Positions 27,137-37,881 of a stretch of DNA of 64,000 nt are shown one piece after another. The stretch spans positions 2,735 through 66,734 of the forward strand of contig NZ_JACHIN010000022.1 in NCBI RefSeq assembly GCF_014203235.1. Reading direction: 5' to 3'. The position numbers and the translations under genes were made by a program. A model generated the notes under the pieces. It was not told the DNA's origin. It was given only the letters and a program-made list of their open reading frames with translations, and searched no databases. Within the stretch, counting starts at the first letter, position 1, and the number at the start of each line of letters is the position of its first letter. Origin of the DNA: Nonomuraea endophytica. Its GTDB lineage: Bacteria; Actinomycetota; Actinomycetes; Streptosporangiales; Streptosporangiaceae.

Positions 27137-28249
27137 GTGCGGGTGGTCTTCGTGCTCGGAACCACGTCCGGCGGGACCGGGCGGCACGTGCTCATGCTGG
27201 CCGAAGGCCTGGTACGCCGCGGGCACCAGGTGGTCGTCGCCGCGCCCTCGGCCGTCGGCGAGACGTTCGGGTTCGGCGCGGCAGGGGCGCGGTTCGTCCC
27301 GGTCGCCGTCTCCGACCGGCCGCACCCGGCCCGCGACCTGGCGGCGGTCGCCCAGATCCGCCGCATCACCCGCGAGGCCGACGTCGTGCACGCTCACGGG
27401 CTGCGCGCGGGCGCCCTCGCCGTCCTGGCCGGGCTCGGCCGGTCCCGGCCCCGGTCTGCCCGGACTTCCGCGGTGAGGAGAGCCGGACGCCCGGCGCTGG
27501 TGGTGACGCTGCACAACGCGCTCACCGCCGGAGGCTTCGTCGGCGCCGTCTACGGCGTGCTGGAGCGGATCGTGGCACGGGGCGCCGACCGGGTGCTGGT
27601 CGTCTCACCGGACCTGGGCGAGCGGATGACCGCGCTCGGCGCCGGGGACGTGCGCCCGGCCGTGGTGCCCGCGCCCGTCCCCAGGCCGCCGTCACCCACC
27701 GCCGCCCAGGTGCGCGAGGAGCTCGGCGCCGGGGAGCGGCCCGTGGTGCTGACGGTCGCGCGGCTGGCGCAGCAGAAGGGGCTGGAGTTCCTGCTGGACG
27801 TGGCGGCCGGTCCCTGGGGCGCGCGGGAGCCGATGTTCGCGATCGCGGGGGAGGGGCCGCTGAAGCGGGAGCTCCAGGAACGTATAGAGAAGGAGAAGCT
27901 GCCCGTGTGGCTGCTGGGCAACCGCGACGACGTGCCCGATCTGCTGGCCGCGGCCGACGTCGTGTTCTGGCCGAGCCGCTGGGAGGGGCAGCCGCTCAGC
28001 CTCAGCGAGGCGCTCATGGCCGGCCGTCCCGTGGTGGCCACCGAGGTGGGCGGCATTCCTGACCTGCTGGGGGGCGCCGGGACGCTGGTGCCGTACGGGG
28101 ATGTGGGGGCGGCGCGCGCGGCCGTACGGGCGCTGCTGGAGGAGCCCGGAGCGGCGGAGCGGCAGGCTCGGGCGGCCGCGGAAAGGGGCGCGGCGCTGCC
28201 CCGCGACGACGACGCGGTGGCCGCTGTGCTGGGCGTCTACAACGTGTGA
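27137..28249 (+). CDS. Glycosyltransferase family 4
   Basis: 370 residues, GT-B fold. The N-terminal domain starts VVFVLGTTSGGTGRHVLMLAEGL. The C-terminal domain has VVLTVARLAQQKGLEFLLD, FAIAGEGPLKRELQ and the donor-binding EX7E region FWPSRWEGQPLSLSEALMAG. It completes an envelope-glycan cluster with the two genes before it. GTG 27137 has AGGAG seven bases upstream; ATGs at 27110 and 27116 lack a site. Confidence 0.85.
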   Translation: MRVVFVLGTTSGGTGRHVLMLAEGLVRRGHQVVVAAPSAVGETFGFGAAGARFVPVAVSDRPHPARDLAAVAQIRRITREADVVHAHGLRAGALAVLAGLGRSRPRSARTSAVRRAGRPALVVTLHNALTAGGFVGAVYGVLERIVARGADRVLVVSPDLGERMTALGAGDVRPAVVPAPVPRPPSPTAAQVREELGAGERPVVLTVARLAQQKGLEFLLDVAAGPWGAREPMFAIAGEGPLKRELQERIEKEKLPVWLLGNRDDVPDLLAAADVVFWPSRWEGQPLSLSEALMAGRPVVATEVGGIPDLLGGAGTLVPYGDVGAARAAVRALLEEPGAAERQARAAAERGAALPRDDDAVAAVLGVYNV

Positions 28250-28288
28250 TGATCCCCGGGAAGATTAGGTCGCGACTCCGCGTTCTCC

Positions 28289-28294
28289 TATACT
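28289..28294 (+). promoter_or_regulatory. -10 element of the terC promoter
   Basis: TATACT is a near-perfect -10. A weak -35 (TTAGGT) lies 18 bases upstream at 28265-28270. Transcription would begin around 28301, just before the riboswitch aptamer. Confidence 0.5.
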
Positions 28295-28306
28295 GCGTTG
28301 GTTAGG

Positions 28307-28413
28307 GGAGGGGAGTATCCCTTCGCGGCAGCCTCGTCATCACGGTGTAGCCCCGCTCCACGGGGCCCCCGGGGCTGCCGGTCGGCCGATCAAGGCCGGC
28401 GGGAGAGACCTCC
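28307..28413 (+). ncRNA. yybP-ykoY manganese riboswitch
   Basis: The leader starts GGAGG-GGAGTA-TCCC and ends GAGAGACC-TCC, matching the conserved 5' GGGGAGUA and 3' GAGACC elements of the yybP-ykoY aptamer. P1 can pair GGAGG (28307-28311) with CCTCC (28409-28413), with internal GC-rich helices between. The class senses Mn2+ and usually controls TerC-, MntP- or P-type ATPase genes. A TerC gene follows directly. Confidence 0.82.
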
Positions 28414-28439
28414 GGCTGTCAGTCATGCGTGCCGGAGGT
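28408..28439 (+). promoter_or_regulatory. Shine-Dalgarno sequestering hairpin of the terC riboswitch
   Basis: ACCTCCGGC (28408-28416) is perfectly complementary to GCCGGAGGT (28431-28439), which contains the ribosome-binding site nine bases before the GTG start. The left arm reuses the 3' strand of the aptamer's P1, so P1 and the sequestering hairpin exclude each other: a translational on-switch with Mn2+. Confidence 0.7.
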
Positions 28440-28447
28440 AGGAAAAC

Positions 28448-29437
28448 GTGACCGTACCCGTGTGGGCCTGGATCGCCGTGATCGGCGGGCTCCTCCTGGT
28501 CATCGCCATCGATCTGTGGATCGTCGACAGGGGCGAAGCCCGCGAGTTCTCCATGCGGCAGGCGACGTACTGGGTCTCCTTCTACGTCGCGCTCGCCATC
28601 GCTTTCGGCGTGCTGTTGTGGGTGACCGAGGGGGGCGGCAAGGCCGGTGAGTTCTTCGCCGGTTACATCACCGAATACAGCCTGAGCGTCGACAACCTCT
28701 TCATCTTCTTCATCATCATGAGCCGCTTCGCGGTGCCGAAGCAGTACCAGCACAAGGTGCTGCTGGTCGGCATCCTGATGGCGCTGGTCATGCGCGGCAT
28801 CTTCATCGCGCTCGGCGCGGCCGCCCTCGAACGGTTCAGCTGGCTCTTCTACGTCTTCGGCGCCTTCCTCGTCTACACCGCGATCAACATCGTCCGCCAG
28901 CACCTCAAGGGCGACGACGAGGACTTCCAGGAGAACGCGGTGCTGCGGTGGGTGCGCAGGGCGTTCCCGACCACCCCCGACTACGTCGGCTCCAAGGTCA
29001 TGGTCAAGATCCACGGCCGCCGCATGGTCACCCCGATGCTCATCGTCATGGTCGCCATCGGCACCACCGACCTGCTGTTCGCGCTCGACTCCATCCCCGC
29101 CATCTTCGGGCTCACCAAGGACCCGTTCATCGTCTTCACCGCCAACGCGTTCGCCCTGATGGGCCTGCGCCAGCTCTACTTCCTGCTCGGCGGGCTCCTC
29201 CAGCGCCTGGTCTACATCAGCTACGGCCTGGCGTTCATCCTCGGCTTCATCGGGGTTAAGCTGGTTCTGGAGGCTCTGCACGCCAGCGAAGTCTCCTGGG
29301 CGCCCACCGTGCCCATCCAGCTTTCGCTCGCGGTCATCGGCGCCACGATGGTCGTCACCACCGTCGCCAGCCTGCTCAAGTCCCGCAGCGACGCGCGCAA
29401 GGGCGTGAAGAGCGCAAGCCAGAGCGGGGCTAGCTAA
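28448..29437 (+). CDS. TerC family membrane protein (probable Mn2+ exporter)
   Basis: 329 residues with eight or nine membrane segments. TerC motifs are present: LSVDNLFIFFIIMSRF and, later, TTDLLFALDSIPAIFGLTKDPF, with acidic residues inside the membrane. TerC/Alx proteins export manganese, in line with the riboswitch. Start GTG 28448 with GGAGG nine bases upstream. Confidence 0.9.
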   Translation: MTVPVWAWIAVIGGLLLVIAIDLWIVDRGEAREFSMRQATYWVSFYVALAIAFGVLLWVTEGGGKAGEFFAGYITEYSLSVDNLFIFFIIMSRFAVPKQYQHKVLLVGILMALVMRGIFIALGAAALERFSWLFYVFGAFLVYTAINIVRQHLKGDDEDFQENAVLRWVRRAFPTTPDYVGSKVMVKIHGRRMVTPMLIVMVAIGTTDLLFALDSIPAIFGLTKDPFIVFTANAFALMGLRQLYFLLGGLLQRLVYISYGLAFILGFIGVKLVLEALHASEVSWAPTVPIQLSLAVIGATMVVTTVASLLKSRSDARKGVKSASQSGAS

Positions 29438-29448
29438 AAGGCGTTCTA

Positions 29449-29515
29449 GGCGCTTTGCTGTGTCTAGTTGCGTCGTGTCATAGTTGCAAGTTCTGTAACA
29501 TCACGGCAAAGCGCC
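29449..29515 (+). other. Long-range RNA stem between terC and psd
   Basis: Arms 29449-29462 and 29502-29515 pair over 14 bp (one G-U wobble) and enclose 39 AT-richer bases. It could be the terC terminator, a leader element for psd, or both. There is no T-tract after the stem. Confidence 0.45.
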
Positions 29516-29543
29516 GGTTCGTTCACCACTCCAAAGGTTGTCC

Positions 29544-30185
29544 GTGTCAGACGATTCAGCTAAGACCGCCCGCGTGCGCCTCGCGCGCGGGGTGTCCCCG
29601 TGGCTCCTCCCGACCGTGGCGGCAGCCGCCGCGACCACGCTGCTCACCCGCAAGGACAAGCGCTGGGCGCTGGCCGCCGTGCCGCTGACCGCACTCACCG
29701 GCGGGATGCTCTGGTTCTTCCGCGACCCCGACCGGACGCCCGGTCAGGGGCGCGTCCTGTCGCCCGCCGACGGCGTGGTGCAGAGCATCGACCCGTGGCC
29801 GGACGGCCGGACCCGGGTGGCGATCTTCATGAGTCCGCTGAACGTGCACGTCAACCGGGCACCCCTTGCGGGAACCGTCACCTCCGTGCAGCATGTGGCG
29901 GGTGGGTTCCTGCCGGCATTCAACAAGGACAGCGACCAGAACGAGCGCGTGGTGTGGCATTTCGAGACCGCGCTCGGCGACATCGAGATGGTGCAGATCG
30001 CGGGCGCGGTGGCGCGCAGGATCGTGCCATACCTGAGCGCGGGGGCCAAGGTCACCCAGACCGAGCGGATCGGGCTGATCCGGTTCGGCTCGCGCGTGGA
30101 CATCTACCTTCCCGAAGGCATCACGCCCGCGGTCTCCGTGGGTGAGAAGACGGTTGCGGGGGTGACCCGAATTGACCACGGCTGA
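29544..30185 (+). CDS. psd: Phosphatidylserine decarboxylase
   Basis: 213 residues, a short-type (type II) enzyme. One or two N-terminal membrane segments are followed by FFRDPDR, VLSPADGVV, SPLNVHVNRAP, and RFGSRVDIYLP at the C-terminal end. Self-cleavage at the Gly-Ser of that last motif creates the pyruvoyl cofactor. It converts phosphatidylserine to phosphatidylethanolamine at the membrane. GTG 29544 has AAAGG six bases upstream; a TTG at 29538 is in frame. Confidence 0.9.
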   Translation: MSDDSAKTARVRLARGVSPWLLPTVAAAAATTLLTRKDKRWALAAVPLTALTGGMLWFFRDPDRTPGQGRVLSPADGVVQSIDPWPDGRTRVAIFMSPLNVHVNRAPLAGTVTSVQHVAGGFLPAFNKDSDQNERVVWHFETALGDIEMVQIAGAVARRIVPYLSAGAKVTQTERIGLIRFGSRVDIYLPEGITPAVSVGEKTVAGVTRIDHG

Positions 30186-30993
30186 CGCAGGCGGCTGGCA
30201 AGCCGACGACGAGGACCCCCGTGGGCCCGTCGGCAAGGCATTCCGCCTTTCCGCCGCAGACTCCCTTTCGCTGGGCAACGCGCTCTGCGGCTTCCTGGCC
30301 GTGTGCGTGCTGGCCACCTCGGCCGTCTCCTCCTTGCAGGCCAACAAGGGCCTGGTGATCCAGCCGGGCTTCTTCGCGACTGCCGTGGTGCTGCTGCTCA
30401 TCGGTGCCACCTGCGACCTGTTCGACGGTCTCGTGGCGCGGCGCTTCCGCGCCTCGGCGATGGGCGCCGAGCTCGACAACCTCGCCGACGTCATCAGCTT
30501 CGGCTTCGCGCCCGCCTTCATGGTGGTGATCTGGGGTGGCTTCAACGGCACCGTGCCCATCTGGTGGGTGCTGACCGCCGCCGCCTCCGTGCTCATCGCC
30601 GGTGTCGTACGGCTGGCCCGCTTCGCCTGCGTGAAGACCAAGAGCGGCGACTTCATGGGCCTGCCCATCCCCATGGGCTGTATGACCGTCATCTCGATCG
30701 TCATGCTGTTCGAGGCGAACGTCTGGTCGCTGCTGGCCGTGCTCGGCGTGTCCTGGCTGATGGTCAGCCGTGTGGAATACCCGAAGCCCAAGGGTCAGCT
30801 CGCCGCCGTCGTCCTCGGCTGGATCATGGTCAACGTCGCTTTCCTGACGTTCTGGGTGGCCTTCCCCCAGGGTGGCGACCTGCCGATCAAGATCGGCGCG
30901 ACCATGCAGATCGCGCTCGTGGCGGCGATCCCGCTGCGGATGCTCTTCTACAAGCGCGAGCAGCGCAAGGAAGCCCACCGCGTCGACAACTGA
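30172..30993 (+). CDS. pssA: CDP-diacylglycerol-serine O-phosphatidyltransferase
   Basis: 273 residues with the CDP-alcohol phosphatidyltransferase signature D-x2-DG-x2-AR-x8-G-x3-D-x3-D in CDLFDGLVARRFRAS and MGAELDNLAD. About eight membrane segments. It makes phosphatidylserine, the substrate of the psd product upstream. The start is TTG 30172, 14 bases inside psd, so translation is coupled. Confidence 0.9.
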   Translation: MTTADAGGWQADDEDPRGPVGKAFRLSAADSLSLGNALCGFLAVCVLATSAVSSLQANKGLVIQPGFFATAVVLLLIGATCDLFDGLVARRFRASAMGAELDNLADVISFGFAPAFMVVIWGGFNGTVPIWWVLTAAASVLIAGVVRLARFACVKTKSGDFMGLPIPMGCMTVISIVMLFEANVWSLLAVLGVSWLMVSRVEYPKPKGQLAAVVLGWIMVNVAFLTFWVAFPQGGDLPIKIGATMQIALVAAIPLRMLFYKREQRKEAHRVDN

Positions 30994-31031
30994 GCCTCCT
31001 CAAGCCGGGCGTCTTCGGCTTTGATGGAGGC

Positions 31032-31298
31032 ATGGCGCGCGAACACACTCGCACGTACTTCCTCGGCAAGCTGGCGAGGGAGCTGGAGTTCCGTGGCCTC
31101 GATGCCACGCTGCGTGCCGACCCGCCCTCGTTGCGGGTCGGCGACCCCGGTGCCCGGCTGCTGACCGAGACGGTCGACTGCGTTCCGATCGCCGAAGGCT
31201 GGTATTACCGCTGGTCCTGGGGCGAGGTGGTGGAGTCGACCACCAACCCCGCCGAGGCCGCCGACCGGATCGCCAGGATCCTCGGGCCGATCCCGTAG
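31032..31298 (+). CDS. Small conserved protein of unknown function
   Basis: 88 residues (starts MAREHTRTYFLGKLARELEF, contains EGWYYRWSWGEVVEST). TGGAGG directly precedes ATG 31032. No known domain; the aromatic core and lack of signal peptide suggest a small cytosolic alpha/beta protein. It is convergent with the following MBL gene. Confidence 0.6.
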   Translation: MAREHTRTYFLGKLARELEFRGLDATLRADPPSLRVGDPGARLLTETVDCVPIAEGWYYRWSWGEVVESTTNPAEAADRIARILGPIP

Positions 31299-31304
31299 CT
31301 CAGC

Positions 31305-31961
31305 TCACCACCCCCGGGCCTTCCACTCCGGCAGCGACGGGCGCTCGGTGCCCAGCGTGGTGTCCTTGCCGTGGCCCGGGTAGACCCAGGTCTCGTCGGG
31401 CAGCCGGTCGAAGACCCGCTCGGTCACGTCGGTGTAGAGCTGGGTGAAGCGCTCGGCGTCGTCCCAGGTGTTGCCGACGCCGCCGGGGAACAGCGAGTCA
31501 CCGGTGAACAGGTGCTTGGTCGTCGCGCCGCCGTCGTAGAGCAGCGCGATCGAGCCCGGCGTGTGGCCGCGCAGGTGGATGACCTCCAGCGTGACCTCGC
31601 CGACCGTGATGCGGTCGCCGTGCTCGACCAGGCGGGCCGGCTCGACGGGCAGCGCGGGCGCGTCGAGCGGGTGGGCGATCACCTGGGCGCCCGTGACCTT
31701 GGCCACCTGCTCCAGCGCCTGCCAGTGGTCGCCGTGCTGGTGGGTGGTGACGATCGTGCTGATCGGCTGCTCGTCGACCAGCGCGAGCAGCCGGTCGGCC
31801 TCGGCGGCCGCGTCGATGAGCAGGCCGTCGCCGGTCGCGGCGCAGCGCAAGAGATAGGCGTTGTTGTCGAACGGGCCGACGGCGAGCTTGGCGATGCTCA
31901 GCTCGGGTAGCTGCCGCACATCGGCAGGACCGCCGACCGTGACGTCGCCGGTGTAGGTCAT
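31305..31961 (-). CDS. MBL-fold hydrolase, glyoxalase II-like
   Basis: 218 residues with the metal motif TTHQHGDHWQAL, a second His in HLRGHTPGSIALLY, Asp in LFTGDSLFPGGVGNT and the last His in YPGHGKDTTLG: all ligands for a two-metal site. It resembles hydroxyacylglutathione hydrolases. In a mycothiol organism the thiol ester may be mycothiol-based, in line with the upstream maleylpyruvate isomerase-like gene. ATG 31961 has GAGGAG upstream. Confidence 0.85.
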   Translation of the reverse strand: MTYTGDVTVGGPADVRQLPELSIAKLAVGPFDNNAYLLRCAATGDGLLIDAAAEADRLLALVDEQPISTIVTTHQHGDHWQALEQVAKVTGAQVIAHPLDAPALPVEPARLVEHGDRITVGEVTLEVIHLRGHTPGSIALLYDGGATTKHLFTGDSLFPGGVGNTWDDAERFTQLYTDVTERVFDRLPDETWVYPGHGKDTTLGTERPSLPEWKARGW

Positions 31962-31981
31962 GAGATCTCCTCGGGGCCCGA

Positions 31982-32758
31982 TCACGGATAGTCGTCGGGG
32001 GGCGCCGCCGGAAGGCCGGGCGGGGCCGGAAGGCTCAGCCAGGGCGGCGGCTCAGGAACGGCGTGCCCCTCGCGCACCACCCTAATCCCCTCGCCACGCG
32101 AGCGACCCGTGAGCCAGGCGAGCACGTCCACCGGTCCGCCCGCCACCGCGGGCAGACTCCTCCCGGTTCCTCCGAGGTCGCGCCAGGTGTCCGGGGGGTC
32201 GCCCAGAAGGGTGATCTCGGCGACCGTGCTCTTATCGTGCGGCCAGCTCGCCAGGCAGTCGTGCAGCTCGCGCCGGACGAACGCGGCCGGCCAGTCGGCC
32301 GGGCCGTAGCCCGCGCCCAGGTCGGCGTGGTGGATCTCCAACTCCCTGACCCGCCTGACCAGGACGTACCAGGCGGGGTGCCAGGGCGGGCGCAGCGCGC
32401 GGACCATGCCGCTCCACGCCTGCGCGGGCTGCTCGCGGATGGCGCGGGCGAGCCGTACCGCGCCGTCCTCCAGGTCGGCGAGATGTTCCGCGGGGGTACG
32501 GCCGGCGCCGTCCTCGATGCCGGCGATCCGGTCGGCGAGCGAGGCGTACTGGGGCGTCTCGACCCCGGTCCTGGCCCAGGCGAGCAGGTTGAGCAGGCCG
32601 TCGGCGTTGCGGGCGAGGTGGGCCAGGACGTGGCCGCGGGTCCAGCCGGGCAGGTTCGACGGGGCGGACAGCTCGGCGGGCGACAGGCCGGCCGCGGTGG
32701 CCAGGAGACGGTTGGTGGCCGCCGTGATCTCGGAATGGAGCGCGGGGATGACCGTCAT
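31982..32758 (-). CDS. Maleylpyruvate isomerase / DinB-family mycothiol-dependent protein
   Basis: 258 residues. The N-terminal four-helix DinB-like domain has the first metal-binding His region LPGWTRGHVLAHLARNADGLLNLL and a second at VRELEIHHADLGAGY. Mycothiol-dependent enzymes of this family isomerise maleylpyruvate or modify thiols. It is followed 20 bases later by the glyoxalase II-like gene, likely one operon, and is divergent from uvrA. Confidence 0.8.
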   Translation of the reverse strand: MTVIPALHSEITAATNRLLATAAGLSPAELSAPSNLPGWTRGHVLAHLARNADGLLNLLAWARTGVETPQYASLADRIAGIEDGAGRTPAEHLADLEDGAVRLARAIREQPAQAWSGMVRALRPPWHPAWYVLVRRVRELEIHHADLGAGYGPADWPAAFVRRELHDCLASWPHDKSTVAEITLLGDPPDTWRDLGGTGRSLPAVAGGPVDVLAWLTGRSRGEGIRVVREGHAVPEPPPWLSLPAPPGLPAAPPDDYP

Positions 32759-32927
32759 GGCCGCTATTCCAGCAGGGGCGGGGGTCTGTTCACCAGCGGC
32801 TGCCGCCGTACGCGGGCATAAAGGCGCAGGTCGCGCGGTTGACCTCCAAAGAGCGCCTGCCCTCGCGGCGGGAGGCCGTAGTCTGAGAGGGACGGATTTT
32901 CGGAGGCCGGGGAGCGGGCCACCGAAA

Positions 32928-32950
32928 TTGTCGGTGCCCCCATCTACTAT
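32928..32950 (+). promoter_or_regulatory. PafBC-type (RecA-independent) DNA-damage promoter of uvrA
   Basis: TTGTCGGTG, eight bases, then TACTAT match the mycobacterial RecA-NDp consensus TTGTCRGTG-N8-TAN3T at every fixed position. It lies 40 bases upstream of the uvrA start. No LexA box is seen near it. Confidence 0.75.
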
Positions 32951-32989
32951 CCCCGTGGACCTATCCGTTTATCGACTTCCGGGATCGCC

Positions 32990-35830
<2,841 letters not shown>

Positions 35831-35859
35831 CGACGAAAGTCCGTCTGACGGGGAAACCT

Positions 35860-35891
35860 CCCCTGTGCGGCCGGCGCGAGCCGCACAGGGG
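35860..35891 (+). terminator. Terminator hairpin after uvrA
   Basis: A perfect 12-bp stem (35860-35871 with 35880-35891) and 8-base loop, 29 bases after the uvrA stop. No T-tract, as is usual in actinobacteria; it lies between convergent genes and may serve both. Confidence 0.7.
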
Positions 35892-35928
35892 CCTTCCGTA
35901 ATTTGGGCGCGGAGGCGCCTTCCGTGGT

Positions 35929-36636
35929 TCAGGCGGGGGCGGGACGGCGGCGGCGCTTGGCGGCCGAGCGCTCCAGCCACCACTCGGCCAACAGCAGCGG
36001 CAGCACCCACCCCACCCACGTGGTCAGACCGGCGACCGTCTCGCCGATCTGCTGCGGCGTGCTGCCCAGAGACTCCAGGGGCACGAACGCCACGACCAGG
36101 CCGCCCCAGATCCGGTTCGTGATGATGGACATGGTCAGCGCGAAGCTGCGGATCATCCAGCGCCGGTGGTCGGTGAAGCGCCGCTGCCTGGCCATGCGCC
36201 AGCCGGCCAGCGTGCACCCCAGCCACAGCAGGGCCAGCAGGACGTTGCTCGCCCGCGCCACGTGCCCGAACGGCGTCGCCGCGCCCACCACCAGGCCCAG
36301 CAGCCCGGCGGGCAGCACCCCGGCCAGCACGTACACGCGGCCCGTGTAGCGGTGGACCTTCGGATAGCGGCCCCTGAACCACGGCCAGATCTGCAGGCAG
36401 CACGTGATCATCGCGATGGACCCGAAGATGACGTGCGACGCCAGCAGGGGGAAGTGCGGCGGGAAGAAGTCCGGCGCCGGCACCCTGGAGCCGGCCTCGT
36501 CGAAGGTCGCGTACGGGGGCAGCGAGAACGCGATGAACGCCACCGCCACCACCACAAGAGGGGCGATCCAGGGCCGGCGCCACCAGCGCACGCGCGGCGG
36601 GGCCGGTGGCTGTGGCGGGCTCATGATGTCGGTCAC
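35929..36636 (-). CDS. DUF2306 membrane protein
   Basis: 235 residues with six or so membrane segments. Conserved His-rich features: HFPLLASHVIFGS, YPKVHRYTGRVYVLAG, and RRFTDHRRWMIRSFALT. The DUF2306 family has unknown function; its intramembrane histidines could hold heme (inference). GTG 36636 has AAGGAG five bases upstream. It is divergent from three Rieske genes, which makes a redox role plausible. Confidence 0.8.
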   Translation of the reverse strand: MTDIMSPPQPPAPPRVRWWRRPWIAPLVVVAVAFIAFSLPPYATFDEAGSRVPAPDFFPPHFPLLASHVIFGSIAMITCCLQIWPWFRGRYPKVHRYTGRVYVLAGVLPAGLLGLVVGAATPFGHVARASNVLLALLWLGCTLAGWRMARQRRFTDHRRWMIRSFALTMSIITNRIWGGLVVAFVPLESLGSTPQQIGETVAGLTTWVGWVLPLLLAEWWLERSAAKRRRRPAPA

Positions 36637-36846
36637 GGCAACTCCTTAGGGGGTCGCTGGGGTTGAGGTCCGGTGCCCGGCGACCGGACGCTGGAGGGGA
36701 CGCGGTGTTCGCGTTCAGAGTCGGGCCGGGCGCTGACCGTCCGCCTACCACCCGCTGACGGGACCGCCCTGTGCGGCCAATAGATTGGTGCGACGGGTAA
36801 CGACCTGGCCTGTTGGGGGTCACGGGCGACGCGGAAGGGTCGGGAA

Positions 36847-37272
36847 ATGACAAGTTCTGAGCGCGATGTCGCCATGCCGGAAATCGGCCGCCGGACGGTG
36901 CTGGGCGCGGCCGGCGTGGCCGCGTGCGGCGTGGCGCTGGCCGGATGCGGCGGCGAGGCCGAGAGCGCGGCGCCCGGCATCAAGGGCAAGGAGATCGCCA
37001 AGGCGGCCGACGTCCCCGTGGGCGGCGGCAAGGTGATCTCCAGGTGGAAGATCGTGGTGACCCAGCCGACGGCCGGCGTCTACAAGGCGTTCAGCGCCGC
37101 GTGCACGCACAAGGGCTGCGCGGTCGCCTCGCCCAAGGAAGGCGTCATGACCTGCCCGTGCCACGGCAGCGAGTTCGACGCCAACGACGGCAAGTGCCTG
37201 AAGGGGCCGGCCACGGCGCCGCTGGCCGCCTACCAGGTCAAGGTTCAGGGCGACGGGATCATCATCGTCTGA
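36847..37272 (+). CDS. Rieske 2Fe-2S TAT lipoprotein (1 of 3)
   Basis: 141 residues. Twin-arginine signal (IGRRTVLGAAGVAACGVALAG) with lipobox Cys. A Rieske domain follows: box I CTHKGC (C86, H88 ligands; C91) and box II CPCHGS (C103, H106 ligands; C105). C91-C105 can form the disulfide found in high-potential Rieske proteins. Exported folded, with its cluster, and lipid-anchored on the outer face. Partner and substrate unknown. Confidence 0.85.
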   Translation: MTSSERDVAMPEIGRRTVLGAAGVAACGVALAGCGGEAESAAPGIKGKEIAKAADVPVGGGKVISRWKIVVTQPTAGVYKAFSAACTHKGCAVASPKEGVMTCPCHGSEFDANDGKCLKGPATAPLAAYQVKVQGDGIIIV

Positions 37273-37376
37273 ACCGGTAATTGTGCGTGGTTCCCAGGAT
37301 CCGCACGCCTCAGGCTGAACCGGTGCCGGTACGCCGGCCGTACCTGAAGTGAGCAAACGACCTGGGAGGACCGGAT

Positions 37377-37832
37377 ATGGCGGAGACGACACGCAGGGCC
37401 GTGGTGCTGGGCGCCGGCGCGGCGGTGCTGACCGCGTGCGCGGGATACGGACAGCCAGCCGGGGAGGACGCGGCCGCACCCAGTTCGGAGGCGCCGAGCT
37501 ACGGCGCCACGGAGCCGAAGAAGAGCAAGAAGCCGGCCGCCGGCGGCAAGGCGCTGACGGCCACCGCCGACATCCCCGAAGGCGGCGGCAAGGTCTTCGA
37601 GAGCGAGAAGATCGTGGTGACGCAGCCGACCGCGGGGGAGTTCAGGGCGTTCAGCGCGACGTGCACGCACGCGGGCTGCACGGTCGCCGACGTCGCGGAC
37701 GGCACGATCAACTGTCCCTGCCACGGCAGCAAGTACGACATCTCCGACGGTTCAGTGACCGGCGGCCCGGCGCCGAAGCCGTTGCCCAAGAAGAAGATCA
37801 CGGTGGACGGAGACCAGATCAAGCTCGCGTGA
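37377..37832 (+). CDS. Rieske 2Fe-2S TAT lipoprotein (2 of 3)
   Basis: 151 residues. The signal has twin Arg (ETTRRAVVLGAG) and a lipobox ending at C21, then a Pro/Ala/Lys linker and a Rieske domain: CTHAGC (C96, H98, C101) and CPCHGS (C113, C115, H116). The domain is highly similar to its two neighbours (GGGKVFESEKIVVTQPTAGEF). A GGAGG lies upstream of ATG 37377. Confidence 0.85.
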   Translation: MAETTRRAVVLGAGAAVLTACAGYGQPAGEDAAAPSSEAPSYGATEPKKSKKPAAGGKALTATADIPEGGGKVFESEKIVVTQPTAGEFRAFSATCTHAGCTVADVADGTINCPCHGSKYDISDGSVTGGPAPKPLPKKKITVDGDQIKLA

Positions 37833-37881
37833 CGCGAGTTGATTCATGTAATTCTCACACGCGTGCGGTTGTCTGGCCCGC

